Shown: piece after piece, positions 62,271-64,000 of the stretch
How positions within the stretch are numbered: the stretch's first letter is position 1
Layout of the letters: each line of letters opens with the position of its first letter
Assembly (NCBI GenBank): GCA_030685235.1
Contig: MU839191.1
Span: forward strand, 1 to 64,000
DNA from: Copromyces sp. CBS 386.78
Taxonomy: Eukaryota; Ascomycota; Sordariomycetes; Sordariales; Sordariaceae
DNA length: 64,000 nt
Direction of reading: 5' to 3'
Made by a program: the position numbers and the translations under genes
The notes under the pieces: model-generated
The model's input: only the letters and a program-made list of their open reading frames with translations
Told to the model about the DNA's origin: nothing
Database searches by the model: none

Positions 62271-64000
62271 AGATTACCTTTTATCCGGCCAATATAATTA
62301 TTTATCCTAAGTAGAAATTTTAGTATTTTTAAGATATTTAATAATATTCTTTTATCCTATTCGTTTATTATCGCTATATAGAATTAATAACGCGAATTAT
62401 TAAGAGAATAGTTCTATATATTAGGGGCATTCCGTAGAGAAACGGGGAAATTTAATAAGAAATATCGATTAATATACTAATTAGTAAATTAGATCTTCCC
62501 TTCTATTTAAGAAATATACGGCTCGTATTTCTTAAATTAAGGTAGTCCTAAAATAATAGGGTAGTTAGGAGAAATATTATAAATTAAAAACGTAATATTT
62601 TCTAAATAATAATTAATATAAAGGTTTACTATAAATCCTTTAGTAATAAATCCTTTTATAATACTATTAGTGAAAATTAGTTTTTTAGGTTCTAAAAGTT
62701 TGAATATAGCGAATCTATTTTTCCTTACAAAAGAATAGTCAATAAAAGTAAACGTTATATAACTACTATTAACGAAAGTTATATAATAAATTTTATACGG
62801 TCCGAGGGATAAATAAAAAGAAAGGAATAATAAATTTTAACGGAAATTATTTAATAAATTAATAATAATTATTTCTAAATTTCTAAGCAGCTCCTTCCTT
62901 CTACCTATAAACTTTTCTCACCCCTATAGGCGATTATTTATAAGGTTTAATTATTTCCTTAATTATTATTTATATTATTATTATAATATTCTTCGCCCTC
63001 GTCTTCTTTTTTAATATTTATAATATAAAAATTTATATTATTACTATACCCCCGCTAGCCGGCCGCCGGAGGGTTAATATTAATATTACTATTATTATTA
63101 GTATTCTTAATATTTTAATTGGAATTTCCGCCTCCCCAGCCTCTTCTACTTCTTTTTCAACTATTTCAGCCTCCTTTATTACTTTTTCAACCCCCCCTAT
63201 TACCGGTTTAAGGGCTACGATCGCTGTAATTAATATTATTACAATAATTCCTTATAATATACCTTTCTTTTTTATATTTATAGTATAAATTATTCTTATT
63301 CTAATATTTAATAATATTATTATAGACAGTACGTAAAATATATATAACATTAAAATTTATAATATTACCTTCTTTATTAACGGTTTTTCCTAAATTATTA
63401 TTAGAATTCGAATTAGAAGTCTTACTAATAGCGGATTTAGCCCTATAATCGTTATCTTTAATATTATATGCGAAATCGCAATATAATAATAATTATTCTT
63501 TAAAATCGTCTTCGGTAAGGAAGGTTCGTTAATAAGTAAAGGAAGTACGAAATTTTTAGGAGATTTTATTCCGTAGGTAATATATTTTTATAACGTCGTT
63601 TAAATTATAGCGGTTAGCGGTTTTAACGTATTCTATTTCGAAATCGGCGAAGAAACAATTTCCTTATTTAAATTTATTAAACTTACAGGCAGTATTTAAA
63701 TGTAAATCTATATTATTATAACGAATATTTAAAAAGGATAGGAATTCGATACTTATTTTCTATTATTAAACTTTAAAATTATTAAAGTTTATAAAGATCT
63801 TCTAAATATCCTTATCGATTAAAGTAGTTACTTTAAAGCTAAGTAAGTAGTTCGCGTAAACGATTTTAGTCCTTTCGTCGGGGAATTTAGTAGTATCTAG
63901 GGTTTAAATAGAAAGGATATAGCCTTTTTATATTAAATATACTTTATTACGTTTAATGTAATCTTTTTAAGTGGCCGCGAAGGGTTCGGGGTTTAAGAGG

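Larger units (their letters stand above)
57270..64000 (-). mobile_element. Gypsy-type retrotransposon, copy B, partial at window end
   Basis: A second minus-strand copy of the same family. The end of pol at about 58.15-58.34 kb (MPKYYIGDKILFNTINF) aligns with copy A. The integrase core is unusually open at 58774-58959 (RKYKYIAIVVDCLTKMRYYI, FYSLPDTIVSNCS). RNase H with TVIETDTSN lies near 59.9 kb and reverse transcriptase at about 60.2-60.75 kb. Gag and the 5' LTR would be at or beyond the right end, so the element is incomplete here. Stops are TAA/TAG. It carries an internal tandem-repeat tract near 61.7-62.3 kb. Confidence 0.8.

Noticed and set aside
1..64000. tRNA, rRNA, CRISPR or a clustered novel system
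   Set aside because: I looked for tRNA B-box-like GGTTCGA words with matching stems and for regularly spaced identical repeats and found none convincing; the genes present are unrelated housekeeping genes.

Overview
The window looks like a filamentous ascomycete chromosome (Pezizomycotina, probably a Sordariomycete) whose repeats have been heavily mutated by RIP (repeat-induced point mutation). A gene island of about 20.6 kb with normal composition (roughly 14.1-34.7 kb) lies between two very AT-rich blocks (about 0.12-14.1 kb and 34.7-64.0 kb) in which CpA and TpG are almost absent. The island genes have short introns (about 50-105 nt) with GT..AG ends and fungal CTAAC/CTGAC-type branch sites. 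The first ~120 bases again have normal composition and are probably the edge of another island.

The gene island holds seven supported genes: a DUF7053-type protein with a disordered tail (minus), the GPN-loop GTPase GPN1/Npa3 (plus), RNA polymerase subunit RPB12/RPABC4 (minus), a HIT-family protein (plus), an aldo-keto reductase (minus), a ChAPs-family exomer cargo adaptor of the Bch1/Bud7 type (minus), and a very large HIR3/CABIN1-type histone-chaperone subunit (plus). They are housekeeping genes, not a cluster. GPN1 and RPB12 both serve RNA polymerase biogenesis and are convergent neighbours. Several genes have tiny terminal coding exons (3, 11 and 25 nt) that simple gene finding would miss.

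The left AT-rich block (0.12-14.1 kb) is RIP-degraded sequence that I could not assign to a named element. It holds tandem repeats (114-bp and 231-bp periods), a 184-bp direct duplication, a dispersed family of short inverted repeats, and two long reading frames interrupted only by TAA/TAG codons.

The right AT-rich block is a nest of LTR retrotransposons. A copia-type element (plus) begins near the island edge and is interrupted by a complete 13,093-bp gypsy-type element (minus) with two 467-bp LTRs and a GTAC target duplication; the copia frame runs on across the insertion. The copia element is cut off near 50.96 kb by the LTR of a second gypsy family, of which two related minus-strand copies (about 51.0-57.6 and 57.3 to beyond 64.0 kb) lie head-to-tail around one LTR. 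The 13-kb element carries about 4.5 kb of unexplained sequence between its integrase and 3' LTR and shows strongly one-sided RIP. These are the most unusual features of the window. I saw no tRNA, rRNA or CRISPR, and no evidence of a novel multi-gene system.
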